Shown one piece after another: positions 25,233-34,023 of a stretch of DNA of 64,000 bases. Numbering within the stretch: position 1 is the stretch's first letter; each line of letters opens with the position of its first letter. The translations under genes were made by a program, and so were the position numbers. Under the pieces are notes generated by a model. That model searched no databases, was not told where the DNA came from, and saw nothing but the letters and a program-made list of their open reading frames with translations. The stretch is from Haliscomenobacter sp041740695 (GTDB lineage Bacteria; Bacteroidota; Bacteroidia; Chitinophagales; Saprospiraceae): positions 30,655-94,654 of the forward strand of contig NZ_JBGSLK010000058.1 of NCBI RefSeq assembly GCF_041740695.1, read 5' to 3'.

Positions 25233-27023
25233 ATGAATTATCAGGAACGAGAGAATCACTTTCGGCAAGTGGCCGATCAGTTGAAAAAACGCTACAATTT
25301 GCTCTCCTTGGGGCGCTTGTTGTACTTCGTGGTGGCAGTGGCTTTGATCATTTTTTTAGCCCAGCAGCACTGGAGTTTGGCCCTGGGTTGGGCGATTCTG
25401 GCCATTGCGTTTTTTTTGTGGCTGATCCTGCGGCACCGCAAGGTGCAGGAAGCCGAGCAACACCATCGTCGACTGGCTGAAGTCAATCGGCAAGAACAGG
25501 CCGCCCTGGATTACCATTTTACAGAATTCCCCAGTGGTGAACAATACGTTGATCCACTGCATCCGTATTCCGGCGACCTCGATTTGTTCGGTCCGTATTC
25601 GATTTTCCAGTTTTGCAACCGGACGGTCACTGCAGCGGGCAGCAATCAATTGGCGGAGTGGCTACAGGTGGCGGCAACACCCGAGGTGGTACGTGCCCGC
25701 CAGCAAGCAGTGCAGGAATTGGGTCCTCAGTTGGACTGGCGGCAACATTTTCGGGCCCACGGTCTGGCACAACCCGATGAGCAAGCCTACCAACTGGCTT
25801 TGCAAAAATGGATGGACGAGCCTTTTTTTGTGTACGGCAAAAAATGGATGCGCTGGGCACTGTGGCTATTGCCCATCTGGGGGATCGCGGCCTTGATCGT
25901 CATTGTACCCAATTATCCGCTGATCCTGGTTTTGCTTGCGGTATTGCCTGCGGCCCTTTTGCTCCGCCAAACGCTCCAGCAAGTCAATCGTACTCTGGAA
26001 TACACCGCTAAAGCCGAGAGCTGGTTGCTACGCTACGGGATTCTGATTCAACAAATTGAAAAACTAGCGGTTAAAACACCTTTATTACAATACCTACAAG
26101 GGCATTTTCGTAATATGGAAGCCCAGTTTGGCGCATCCCAGGCCATCCGTCAATTGTCCTATTTTCTGGCACAACTGAATGTACGCAACAACCCCTTTGC
26201 CATTTTCCTCAACCTGATTGGAGTTTGGGATTTACAATGGGTGTATCAATTGGAAAAATGGAAAGCCCAACACCGGGAGGATCTGCCCCATTGGTTTGCA
26301 GCCCTGGGCGAAATGGACGCCCTGAGCAGTTTGGCGAACTTGCATTACAACCAGCCAGATTGGGTTTTTCCGGTATTGCATCCAGAGGCGAGTTTGTCGG
26401 CCACACAATTGGGCCATCCTTTGATCCCGGGTAATCGCCGCGTTGGCAACGACTTACAGATGCCTACCCATCAACACTTAAAACTACTAACGGGCTCAAA
26501 CATGGCCGGAAAAAGTACCTGGCTGCGTAGCCTGGGGGTCAATCTGGTGCTTGCCCAAGCAGGAGCGCCCGTGTGTGCACAAGCATTAAATATGCCGCCT
26601 TTGTTGGTGTTTACGGGAATGCGCACGCAGGACGACCTCTCGGCCAGTGCCTCTTCTTTTTATGCGGAGTTGCGCCGCTTGCGGGCCATGCTCGATGCGG
26701 TAATTGCGCAGCAAGGACAGAGCACCGGGGTGTTTTTCCTGCTAGATGAAATTTTGAAAGGCACCAACTCACGTGATCGCCACCAAGGCTCCCGCGCATT
26801 GATGCTGCAATTGTTGCGCCATGGCAGTGCGGGTTTCATTGCCACCCATGACCTGGAACTGACGGCGATGGAAGCAGAAAACCCGGGCTTGATTCAAAAT
26901 GTGTGTATGGAAGTGGCCATTGAAGAAGATGAATTGTACTTTGATTATACGCTCAAACCCGGCATCAGCCAGAGTTTTAATGCGTCCTTATTGATGCGGC
27001 GCATGGGTATTGGAGTGGATTGA
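25233..27023 (+). CDS. membrane-anchored MutS-family ATPase
   Basis: A 596-residue protein. The C-terminal 180 residues are a MutS ATPase: Walker A GSNMAGKST (about 421-429), TGMRTQDDLSASASSFYAEL, Walker B FFLLDEILKGTNSRD and the ATHDLELT switch. The N-terminal MutS mismatch-recognition domain is missing; instead there are two pairs of transmembrane helices (about 25-70 and 205-245) with MutS lever-like helices between and after them. Such proteins are usually labelled mismatch repair but cannot recognise mismatches as MutS does. The membrane location suggests another role for the clamp-like ATPase. Confidence 0.8.
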   Translation: MNYQERENHFRQVADQLKKRYNLLSLGRLLYFVVAVALIIFLAQQHWSLALGWAILAIAFFLWLILRHRKVQEAEQHHRRLAEVNRQEQAALDYHFTEFPSGEQYVDPLHPYSGDLDLFGPYSIFQFCNRTVTAAGSNQLAEWLQVAATPEVVRARQQAVQELGPQLDWRQHFRAHGLAQPDEQAYQLALQKWMDEPFFVYGKKWMRWALWLLPIWGIAALIVIVPNYPLILVLLAVLPAALLLRQTLQQVNRTLEYTAKAESWLLRYGILIQQIEKLAVKTPLLQYLQGHFRNMEAQFGASQAIRQLSYFLAQLNVRNNPFAIFLNLIGVWDLQWVYQLEKWKAQHREDLPHWFAALGEMDALSSLANLHYNQPDWVFPVLHPEASLSATQLGHPLIPGNRRVGNDLQMPTHQHLKLLTGSNMAGKSTWLRSLGVNLVLAQAGAPVCAQALNMPPLLVFTGMRTQDDLSASASSFYAELRRLRAMLDAVIAQQGQSTGVFFLLDEILKGTNSRDRHQGSRALMLQLLRHGSAGFIATHDLELTAMEAENPGLIQNVCMEVAIEEDELYFDYTLKPGISQSFNASLLMRRMGIGVD

Positions 27024-27057
27024 TTTGAGGGTAAAACATTGGTATATAGGCAATAAA

Positions 27058-27121
27058 AAAGGGATCCATCTGTAGCTGTAACAAAATCAATGAAGGCGAG
27101 TAGCTACATTTGGACCCCTTT
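27058..27121. terminator. imperfect hairpin downstream of the MutS-like gene
   Basis: AAAGGGATCCATCTGTAGCT pairs with AGCTACATTTGGACCCCTTT across a 24-nt loop, with about three mismatches. Its place 35 nt after the stop codon suggests transcription termination. Confidence 0.45.
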
Positions 27122-27684
27122 GCGAATAATATAAACACTATGTTTACAGTGTTATATTGTTAACAAAATCAAATAAACTTACAGAGTTCTATCATCGTGC
27201 ATGTGAATTAGCTTGTCTAAAAGCGTAGCCCGGAGGCTACGCTTCGGATTTTGGCAACAGGTATTAAGAGGAACTTATGTGGAAGCATTTTCTTCCCTCT
27301 GTGTTTGTTCATACAACAAAGTACGCGTAAAATTCGCCTGGTGTCAGTAACGTTTCACAGTGCAAAAAGACGGGTCAGTTTTTATGTTTCTTTTTAAATT
27401 ATACTTATTAAATATTTGATTTGCAAAATTTTACATTGTGTACACCATTAAATTAGCTCACATTTTGGACGTTATTTCGACAATTCTTTTTTGACTAGAT
27501 TTCAGTTTTCGATCGAAAACATGGCCAATCTTCATTTTTTGGGTTGGTCATCGCCCTGTGATTTGGGGCAATGACCAAAATATGCCCTGCGCTGGATCTT
27601 GCAAAAGTGCCGTGACCGGCTGATGGTAGGTAGGTAAATTTGTACCTATAACTGCTCTTTTCACAAAACCCAAAATATCAAGCT
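27122..27684. other. non-coding stretch with several palindromes
   Basis: No convincing gene. It contains AGCGTAGCC/GGCTACGCT (27222-27243, sharing GTAGCC with family A cores), the perfect 16-bp palindrome GTTTTCGATCGAAAAC (27505-27520), and a hairpin TGGTCAT...ATGACCA with an inner GCCC/GGGC pair (27545-27577). Composition is AT-rich. It may be the scar of a lost accessory segment. Confidence 0.5.
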
Positions 27685-27837
27685 ATGAAAACTTTATTTA
27701 CCGATGTGGTGACTATTTTGATCTACCATCTATTCAAAAGGTATGATTTGTATGATTCAATTGAATTACAAAGGTGTATCGGGCCTCCCGAAGGAAGAAC
27801 AAACAGGACAGGAATAGAACTTGATTTAATCCTTTGA
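27685..27837 (+). CDS. possible 50-residue small protein
   Basis: ATG at 27685 to TGA at 27837. The predicted product starts MKTLFTDVVTILIYHLFKRY, so it has a short amphipathic N-terminus, and it ends just before a strong hairpin terminator. No family recognised. The terminator position is the main support; it could equally be non-coding. Confidence 0.3.
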   Translation: MKTLFTDVVTILIYHLFKRYDLYDSIELQRCIGPPEGRTNRTGIELDLIL

Positions 27838-27842
27838 ACAGT

Positions 27843-27871
27843 GACGGCTATCTCTCTGTGAGATGGCCGTC
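27843..27871. terminator. bidirectional hairpin terminator
   Basis: GACGGCTATCTC pairs fully with GAGATGGCCGTC (one G-U) over a 5-nt loop. It ends four bases before the stop codon of the 505-residue minus-strand gene and can serve both directions. Confidence 0.65.
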
Positions 27872-27875
27872 CATC

Positions 27876-29393
27876 CTAGTCCAGGCAATTTGCAACCCAT
27901 TGCCACAGTATTTCATAAGGGATGATTTCGATTTTAAAATGTTGGTCAGGATGACCTTTGGGGATTTGGGTGACGGTTTTGATCATGTCCACCGTTTTTT
28001 TCAAAAACAACTTTTTATTAAAAGCAGTCCCTGCCACCGAACACAACATTCTAATGAACAATTGGGTGCGATAGTATCCGTCTTCTGTATTGAAATGTTT
28101 AACCCGGTATTTTCGTAGTGAAGTCAATTTATCGTGTGCTCGATCAAACTCCTTGGCTTGCAGCAAGAACAAAAACTGAGCAATTAGAATGGGAACATTC
28201 AGCCCTTTTTTATCCTTGGAGTAGTTGGGCACTTGATTCAAAAATTTGTTCAATCTAAAATTCAAAACTTTTTCGAGCTGAATACCTGAGTTGATCGATT
28301 CATTGCGATCAGCTAAAATCAAGTAGGCGGCCAGCAATGTCCAGGACTCTTTGATTGATTCCGGCATTGTGGCAAAATTTCTACTGGAATATATTTTAGT
28401 GGCAGTTTCGCAGGCAAATTGGTATTTGGTCGCCTTTAGGGAAACGAGCAATTGATTGTCGAGGTACAAGAACCAATTCCTTGAACCTTCAATTTCCGCT
28501 TGAATGACTTCCGAATTTAACCTTAAAGCTTCAGTATATCGATCCAGCATGGTCAGGCAGATGACTTTGTGGACTTTAAAAACAGCCATAATTCGGGGCG
28601 AAGTGCATAATTTATCGTTCAAACTGCGAATTGCTTCATCACAAACCGCAATGGCATCATGCCAATGAAACCTCGCCATTTCCCCAATGTACCTGGTGGC
28701 ATAATACCCACTCACAAAGATGATCGTGTTGCATTTTTCTTTATACAGTGACAATGATTCCACTAAGGCATGCGCCCGCTTCGAGATTTGCAACTGGGTC
28801 GATTTAAATTTCACAGCTGGTGCGATGACCGCTTGATAACTCTCCATCGCCTTATTTTCCGCCAGCCAATCCAGTCGCAATCTTTCCACATAAGCCTGAT
28901 AATAAAGGTACTGCTCGGAATCTGGCACCCGTTCAACGTAGTAACGTTTCAAAAAAGTAGCCATTTCGAGTGCCACCAGTGTAACATCGTTTTGCACAGC
29001 CAGTTCGATGATTGATTTAGCGAGAATGCAAGCATTTTCAGGACAGTGACGGTACACCAAGGTTTGGAAAGTAGCGAGTTTGCGCAGGCACTCAAAATTG
29101 GCTTTTTGGGTGGTGTTAAAATTTGGGCTGGTCTCAGTGTCCAAAAACAACAAAGGAGCAAACAAGCGCCGCCGGAATTCCAGTAAAAAACGCCGAAAGG
29201 GACGGCCTTTGACATCCAATCCCAACAATTGAGCGCCTTCGATTTCATTGCGCACTTGTCCCTCCGCCAAGGCATGGTACATGATTTTGTAGCGGGTTTC
29301 TTGCACGCCCGGTCGAAGAGGCCTGGTCAGCACCTCGACTTGGCGCAATTTGTATCCATCGATGACATGGGTAAACTCTTTTAGGTCAGTCAT
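27876..29393 (-). CDS. helical-repeat protein, unknown family (paralogue 1)
   Basis: A 505-residue, nearly all-helical soluble protein with TPR-like spacing of small and aromatic residues; no catalytic motif or signal peptide was recognised. It is homologous to the upstream gene (29460-30932): both have RRL(F/W)xxLLFLD near residue 75-90, followed by a region where CLRKLATFQTL corresponds to CWQRLAVLKTL, and both share EIEGxxNWxxxxxxxL then a KYxxAxxxA helix near residue 300. The two lie 66 bp apart on one strand, upstream gene first, and probably form an operon. Function unknown; a scaffold or regulator is conceivable from the repeat structure alone. Confidence 0.7.
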   Translation of the reverse strand: MTDLKEFTHVIDGYKLRQVEVLTRPLRPGVQETRYKIMYHALAEGQVRNEIEGAQLLGLDVKGRPFRRFLLEFRRRLFAPLLFLDTETSPNFNTTQKANFECLRKLATFQTLVYRHCPENACILAKSIIELAVQNDVTLVALEMATFLKRYYVERVPDSEQYLYYQAYVERLRLDWLAENKAMESYQAVIAPAVKFKSTQLQISKRAHALVESLSLYKEKCNTIIFVSGYYATRYIGEMARFHWHDAIAVCDEAIRSLNDKLCTSPRIMAVFKVHKVICLTMLDRYTEALRLNSEVIQAEIEGSRNWFLYLDNQLLVSLKATKYQFACETATKIYSSRNFATMPESIKESWTLLAAYLILADRNESINSGIQLEKVLNFRLNKFLNQVPNYSKDKKGLNVPILIAQFLFLLQAKEFDRAHDKLTSLRKYRVKHFNTEDGYYRTQLFIRMLCSVAGTAFNKKLFLKKTVDMIKTVTQIPKGHPDQHFKIEIIPYEILWQWVANCLD

Positions 29394-29459
29394 TTTACTG
29401 TGCTTTGATTAACAATGGTGTAGGTGGTTTATGCTATAGATTTTATGAACAAGCGCTGC

Positions 29460-30932
29460 TTAAAGTCTAATCAGGGTATCCATAATTTGCTCAATCTTGA
29501 TGATTTCTGGCGCAGCCTCGGGGCTGCTGTAATCCAGCGGCAGGTTTTTCAATTGGGTTATACATTCCAGAGCCGCCTGCGCAGGTTTTTGTCCAGCTTC
29601 AATGTCCTGAAGGGTTGTGACCAATGTTTCCAAGCGTCGGGATTGTGGCGCACAAGCCCCACTCCATTCCAGATATTGCTGAAACCAATTTGCGACCTGC
29701 CCACTTGCCCCACTTTGTATCCATTTTGGCAATTGCAACAACAATAAGGCAGCTTTGGCATCCAAATTCGCACTACTCATTTCTGGTAGATGCAAATTGC
29801 GAAAAGGCAGACAATTCGCCATCAGCATACCTTTGACCCGATTGGGGATAGAGAGTATGCCCAGGTCGGCTAAACTCAACAAAACGCTGTTGTACAGTCG
29901 CTTTTGTTCCTGAGGCCATTCGGGGTATTTATTCTTTAGGTTTAAGGTCTTGGCCAGGTCTAGCGCTGCTGCATATTTGCTTTGGTGTAAAAGCCAGGTC
30001 AGTTTCATCTCTTGCAGCCGGTACCAGTTGAGGTTACCTTCTATTTCATCGGCAATGGCAGCGTTTAATGCCTCCAATGCTTGATCCAGCTGGCCCAGAT
30101 TGGCCCAACCCAATGCTTTGCTCAGGGAAAAAGCACCGATTTTTGCCGGGCTGGATACACTTTTACGGCTCAACAATTGTGTAGCTTGATTGCTGATTTG
30201 TACTACTTTCTCCCATTCCGCCTCCAAAAAAGCAGCTTGCAGTTTCAGAAAGTAAAAATTGAGCACAAAGGCGCTAGTGGTACAGGAATCTGCGTAGGGT
30301 TGTAATCTTTGACAAGCTTCTTTGGCGTGCTGGGACAGCGACTGGGCGCTACACGAGGCTTGATTTTGCAAAAACAAAAAGGCACAGTATTCATCGTCCG
30401 CGGCCTGTTCCGCCTGGAGGATGTTTTCGTATTGATCGATGAGTTGGCAATATTTTTTGAACCCACTCATGTTTCCATCGTGCAGGGCGCAAAACTGACG
30501 AAGTTGCGCGGCAGTTTCGATCACAATTGTGGTGAGTTCGTAGGCGGTAGCCATTTGGAGAATTGACTCGGCAATCTCGCGCAGCGACTTGAAGGCACCT
30601 GCCGCCATCAGGGTTTTTAACACCGCAAGCCGTTGCCAACAGAGGTAAGCTACCCGCCGGGGATCATGATGGTCTTCCTGGGTCAAATCCAAAAACAATA
30701 AGGTATTCCAAAGCCGTTGACGCGACTGGCTGGGATCATGGCAGGTCGCTTTTGAATGGCCATTCATTCCAGGAGTAGGCGCCATTTGATGGTCAGCATC
30801 AGCATACCCATTTTCAAATACACCCTCAACCCAGAATGGAGATTGTTTGATAGAAATGCTATCAAATACTTCGATGTGCTGATCGGCTGAGTAATTTTTT
30901 AACAATAAAACTAATTCTCTGAATTCTTCCAT
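29460..30932 (-). CDS. helical-repeat protein, unknown family (paralogue 2)
   Basis: A 490-residue, mostly helical soluble protein without signal peptide, homologous over its length to the next gene (27876-29393). The N-terminal 50 residues share an EFxxxVxxxxxYxxxQxEV pattern with it, then a variable linker (about 45-70) precedes RQRLWNTLLFLDL. The helices carry alternating Ala/Leu-rich faces as in TPR proteins. It is Cys-containing but without a metal motif. The last codons and stop lie in sequence resembling the TTAGACTTTA end of family E. Divergent from the small unknown gene at 31207, with palindromes between. Confidence 0.7.
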   Translation of the reverse strand: MEEFRELVLLLKNYSADQHIEVFDSISIKQSPFWVEGVFENGYADADHQMAPTPGMNGHSKATCHDPSQSRQRLWNTLLFLDLTQEDHHDPRRVAYLCWQRLAVLKTLMAAGAFKSLREIAESILQMATAYELTTIVIETAAQLRQFCALHDGNMSGFKKYCQLIDQYENILQAEQAADDEYCAFLFLQNQASCSAQSLSQHAKEACQRLQPYADSCTTSAFVLNFYFLKLQAAFLEAEWEKVVQISNQATQLLSRKSVSSPAKIGAFSLSKALGWANLGQLDQALEALNAAIADEIEGNLNWYRLQEMKLTWLLHQSKYAAALDLAKTLNLKNKYPEWPQEQKRLYNSVLLSLADLGILSIPNRVKGMLMANCLPFRNLHLPEMSSANLDAKAALLLLQLPKWIQSGASGQVANWFQQYLEWSGACAPQSRRLETLVTTLQDIEAGQKPAQAALECITQLKNLPLDYSSPEAAPEIIKIEQIMDTLIRL

Positions 30933-31030
30933 GAATCAGAAATTTAAAGAAGCCCGCGAAAAGCACAATTGATAGACAATAGATAAGATCCAAACTTAAA
31001 TAACTCGTAGCCGATTTTCAAAATTAATAT

Positions 31031-31052
31031 TTATTTGGTATTTACCAAATAA
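31031..31052. promoter_or_regulatory. perfect palindrome, operator candidate
   Basis: TTATTTGGTA and its exact reverse complement are separated by TT. It lies about 100 nt before the 490-residue minus-strand gene and about 155 nt before the ATG at 31207. Confidence 0.45.
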
Positions 31053-31111
31053 TGACTATTTATTTACTAAAAAAAACGGCAGCAACTACATTTTCATGTA
31101 TTTAGGCTGGT

Positions 31112-31129
31112 CATTTTTGCACAAAAATG
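31112..31129. promoter_or_regulatory. 18-bp perfect palindrome
   Basis: CATTTTTGCACAAAAATG lies 30 nt upstream of a TTTG-N17-TATCTTTT promoter-like pair that precedes the gene at 31207. It may be a second operator in the same divergent region. Confidence 0.35.
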
Positions 31130-31158
31130 CCTTGCTTTGTTGTAAATTAAGCCTCACA

Positions 31159-31187
31159 TTTGGACAAAAAAACATACTTTATCTTTT
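31159..31187 (+). promoter_or_regulatory. promoter candidate for gene at 31207
   Basis: TTTG (31159-31162), 17 nt, then TATCTTTT (31180-31187), one mismatch from TAnnTTTG. Transcription would start about 14 nt before the ATG. Confidence 0.35.
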
Positions 31188-31206
31188 AACCGGCAAGCTA
31201 GAGAAA

Positions 31207-31653
31207 ATGACCAAACGTACATTAATGCATACCATTGACTATACTCCAAAAATAGTTGATGGAAAAATGGTTCACCCAAAAATTTTGGCGGAAGTGGTGT
31301 ATGGCTTAATCAGCAGGAACTGCAAAGGGATGGGCATTTGTAAAATCAATGCGGTAAATGCACCAGATTATCCAGCTAGTAGCACTCCCTGTGGCGCAAG
31401 TTTAGCCTACCTACAGGTCCTCAATCCTTCGACGATTCGTTTTGAATTTTTAAAACATTCCATCACCCCTGAGCAGTATACGCTGCGTTTTGCCAGTGGG
31501 TATTTCTGTCTGGAAGAAGCTTTTTGTTTTTCTGATCAATTTTTGATGGCATTAGGAACGAGTGATGTAACCATTGCTGAAGGAAATTATCTAATTCAAG
31601 ATGATGCTCAATTTACTACCGTAGACTTTTTTAGTCTGGTTCAGGGCTTTTAA
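31207..31653 (+). CDS. 148-residue protein, unknown function
   Basis: Soluble protein without signal peptide. The first third is basic (MTKRTLMHTIDYTPKIVDGK), and the middle contains three Cys near CKGMGICKINAV, followed by beta-strand-like segments (STIRFEFLKHSI, YTLRFASGYFCLEEAF). No family recognised. Start at 31207 chosen because the upstream frame from 31096 contains a palindrome and promoter-like sequence and begins with unconvincing residues. It is divergent from the paralogous pair and could be regulated with it. Confidence 0.55.
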   Translation: MTKRTLMHTIDYTPKIVDGKMVHPKILAEVVYGLISRNCKGMGICKINAVNAPDYPASSTPCGASLAYLQVLNPSTIRFEFLKHSITPEQYTLRFASGYFCLEEAFCFSDQFLMALGTSDVTIAEGNYLIQDDAQFTTVDFFSLVQGF

Positions 31654-31703
31654 AACAGCTTCTCAGATTTTCGGTTATATTTACGCAACAAGTACCGAAA
31701 TCT

Positions 31704-32990
31704 ATGATCCAATCCTACACCCCGGACCCCTCCGCCGAAGGGCCGGAAGTGCAACAATCTCGCCCCAAACGTTTTTACAATAACCTTACTTTCAAGGTTT
31801 TGGTAGCCATTGCGCTAGGCGTATTATTGGGGGCTTTTTTCCCAAAAACGGGTGAAGCCATGCAGCCAATCGCCAAAACCTTCATCAACATGATCAAGAT
31901 GGTCATTGCGCCCATCATTTTTCTGACCATCGTGACGGGCATTGGCAAGGTGAGTGACCTCCGGCAATTTGGGCGCATCGGGGGCAAAGCCTTATTGTAT
32001 TTCATCTCGGTAACCACCCTCGCCTTGTTCATCGGTTTGGTGGTCTCCAATCTGATCCAGCCGGGTGCCGGGCTGGATACGGCGCACCTCAACAGTGGCG
32101 ACGTCAGTGAGTATGTTGAAAAAAGTAAGGAAAAAACCTGGGTGGATCACATTACCGAGATTGTGCCTCCCAATGTGCTGGGGGCTTTTGCAGAAGGTAA
32201 CTTGTTGCAAGTCTTGTTCTTTTCGATCCTTTTTGGCATTGGTATAGCCCAGTTGGGCGACACTGGGCATGGACTGCTCAAAACCTTTGACAAAATCCTA
32301 CAGGTCTTGTTCAAAATCATGGCCATGATCATGGTCCTGGCCCCATTGGGCGCATTCGGCGGGATGGCCTACACTGTGGGCAAATACGGTCTGGGCACCC
32401 TCAAACCCTTGGCCATGCTCATGTTGACCGTTTACATCACCATGGCCTTGTTCATTTTTGTGGTGTTGAACCTGATTTGTTATTTTTCCAAATTCAGTTT
32501 ATGGAAATTACTGGGCTTCATCAAAGAAGAAATTTTGATTGTACTGGGCACCTCTTCTTCGGAATCGGTTTTGCCACGCATGATTGAAAAAATGGAGCGT
32601 TACGGGGCCTCCAAACAAGCCGCTGGGCTGATCATTCCCACCGGGTACTCCTTCAATTTGGATGGCACCAGCATCTATTTGTCGATGTCCGTGCTGTTTA
32701 TTGCCCAGGTTTTTGGGGTAAAACTGAGCATTCAAGAACAATTGTACATCGTTGGCATTTTAATCCTGACTTCAAAAGGGGCAGCTGGGGTCACCGGAAG
32801 TGGATTTATCGTTTTGGCGTCGACTTTGTCTTCATTTCCCCAAATACCGATCGAGGGATTGGGCCTTTTGGTGGGTGTGGATCGCTTCATGTCTGAAGCG
32901 CGGGCCATCACCAACCTGATCGGAAATGCGGTTGCTACCATTGTAGTGGCCAAGAGTGAAGGAGAATTTACGCCCTTGATTCATAAATAA
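31704..32990 (+). CDS. dicarboxylate/amino acid:cation symporter
   Basis: A 428-residue DAACS-family transporter (GltP/DctA/GltT type) with eight membrane helices and two re-entrant hairpins. Hallmarks: MIKMVIAPIIFLTIVTGI in TM3, the serine-rich hairpin GTSSSESVLPRM, PTGYSFNLDGTSIYLSM (the NMDGT-like ion and substrate site, here NLDGT) and RAITNLIGNAVATIVVAK at the C-terminus. It imports C4-dicarboxylates or glutamate/aspartate with protons or sodium. The Met of NMDGT is Leu here. The MoxR gene starts 6 bp downstream, so the pair shares a transcript. Confidence 0.9.
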   Translation: MIQSYTPDPSAEGPEVQQSRPKRFYNNLTFKVLVAIALGVLLGAFFPKTGEAMQPIAKTFINMIKMVIAPIIFLTIVTGIGKVSDLRQFGRIGGKALLYFISVTTLALFIGLVVSNLIQPGAGLDTAHLNSGDVSEYVEKSKEKTWVDHITEIVPPNVLGAFAEGNLLQVLFFSILFGIGIAQLGDTGHGLLKTFDKILQVLFKIMAMIMVLAPLGAFGGMAYTVGKYGLGTLKPLAMLMLTVYITMALFIFVVLNLICYFSKFSLWKLLGFIKEEILIVLGTSSSESVLPRMIEKMERYGASKQAAGLIIPTGYSFNLDGTSIYLSMSVLFIAQVFGVKLSIQEQLYIVGILILTSKGAAGVTGSGFIVLASTLSSFPQIPIEGLGLLVGVDRFMSEARAITNLIGNAVATIVVAKSEGEFTPLIHK

Positions 32991-32996
32991 GCTACA

Positions 32997-33890
32997 ATGG
33001 TAACACTGGAACAAGTGCAGGAATTATTGGCGGCACAAGGCTACATCACCGAAAAACCGATTGTATTGTCCATTTTTTTGTCGATGCGCCTGGGCAAACC
33101 CCTCCTGATTGAAGGGCCAGCTGGGGTAGGCAAAACGGAGATTGCCAAGGTGATGGCCAAAGCGCTGGATACAGACTTGATCCGTTTGCAGTGTTACGAG
33201 GGCCTGGATTCCAATCATGCCTTGTACGAATGGAATTACCAGCAGCAGTTGTTGTACCTGAAAATGGAAGAAGGGCTGGAAATGGATTTGGCACAGCGGG
33301 AAAAAAACATCTTCAGCGAGAAGTTCCTGCTCAAACGCCCCTTGCTCCAGGCCATCACCCACCATAAATCACCGGTGCTGCTGATCGACGAGATTGACCG
33401 CGCCGACGAAGAGTTTGAAAGTTTTTTATTGGAGGTGCTTTCTGACTGGCAAATCACCATCCCGGAGATTGGCACCATCCATGCTACCCATCGCCCCCAC
33501 GTGATTGTGACGAGCAACCGGGTGCGGGAATTGTCGGAAGCGCTGCGCCGTCGCTGTTTGTACCTGTACATCGATTACCCCGATTTTGACAAGGAACTAC
33601 AAATTGTACGCAGCAAAGTGCCGGGAATCGACGTCAAACTGGGTGAGCAAATTTGTGCCTTCATGCGTGAATTGCGCCAACTACGCCTCGATAAAGTACC
33701 CGGCGTAGCCGAAACCATCGACTGGGCAACGGCCCTTGCCAACCTCCACATCGAACATTTGGACAAAGAAACCGTAGAATCAACCCTCGGCATCATCCTC
33801 AAAGATTGGCAAGACATCCGTCAAACCCAAATGTCTTTGACGGAGCTGTTTGAAAAAACGGGGGCGATTTCGAAATTTGATAATTTATGA
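32997..33890 (+). CDS. MoxR-family AAA+ ATPase (CoxD-like)
   Basis: A 297-residue AAA+ ATPase: Walker A EGPAGVGKTE (about residue 39), Walker B LLIDEIDRADEEFESFLLEVL, sensor region IVTSNRVRELSEALRRRC with the arginine finger. The sequence LQCYEGLDSNHALYEWNY is typical of the CoxD-like MoxR branch. MoxR proteins usually act with a VWA-domain protein (CoxE type) to insert metals or remodel complexes, but no such gene follows here; the next genes are sugar enzymes. It starts 6 bp after the symporter. Confidence 0.85.
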   Translation: MVTLEQVQELLAAQGYITEKPIVLSIFLSMRLGKPLLIEGPAGVGKTEIAKVMAKALDTDLIRLQCYEGLDSNHALYEWNYQQQLLYLKMEEGLEMDLAQREKNIFSEKFLLKRPLLQAITHHKSPVLLIDEIDRADEEFESFLLEVLSDWQITIPEIGTIHATHRPHVIVTSNRVRELSEALRRRCLYLYIDYPDFDKELQIVRSKVPGIDVKLGEQICAFMRELRQLRLDKVPGVAETIDWATALANLHIEHLDKETVESTLGIILKDWQDIRQTQMSLTELFEKTGAISKFDNL

Positions 33891-34022
33891 GGTTTATAAG
33901 GTTTAGGGAGGTTTAGAAGGTTTAGGCTACCGCGAGTTGCTTAGACAAGGACGCGTCTAAGTCACTGCGGTAGCCTAAACCTCCCTAAACCTTCCTAAAC
34001 CTCCCTAAACTTCCTCAACCTC
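33891..34022. repeat. inverted repeat, family A copy 2
   Basis: Starts directly at the stop codon of the MoxR gene and ends 1 bp before the wbpD-like ATG. Arms are GTTTAGGGAGGTTTAG-type units, with core GGCTACCGCGAG / CTGCGGTAGCC and centre TTGCTTAGACAAGG...TCTAAGTCA. The gap between the two genes consists entirely of the repeat. Confidence 0.85.
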
Positions 34023-34023
34023 C

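Noticed and set aside
27505..27577. Attachment site or integration scar
   Set aside because: Palindromes are present but there is no tRNA gene, integrase or direct repeat to support an att site.
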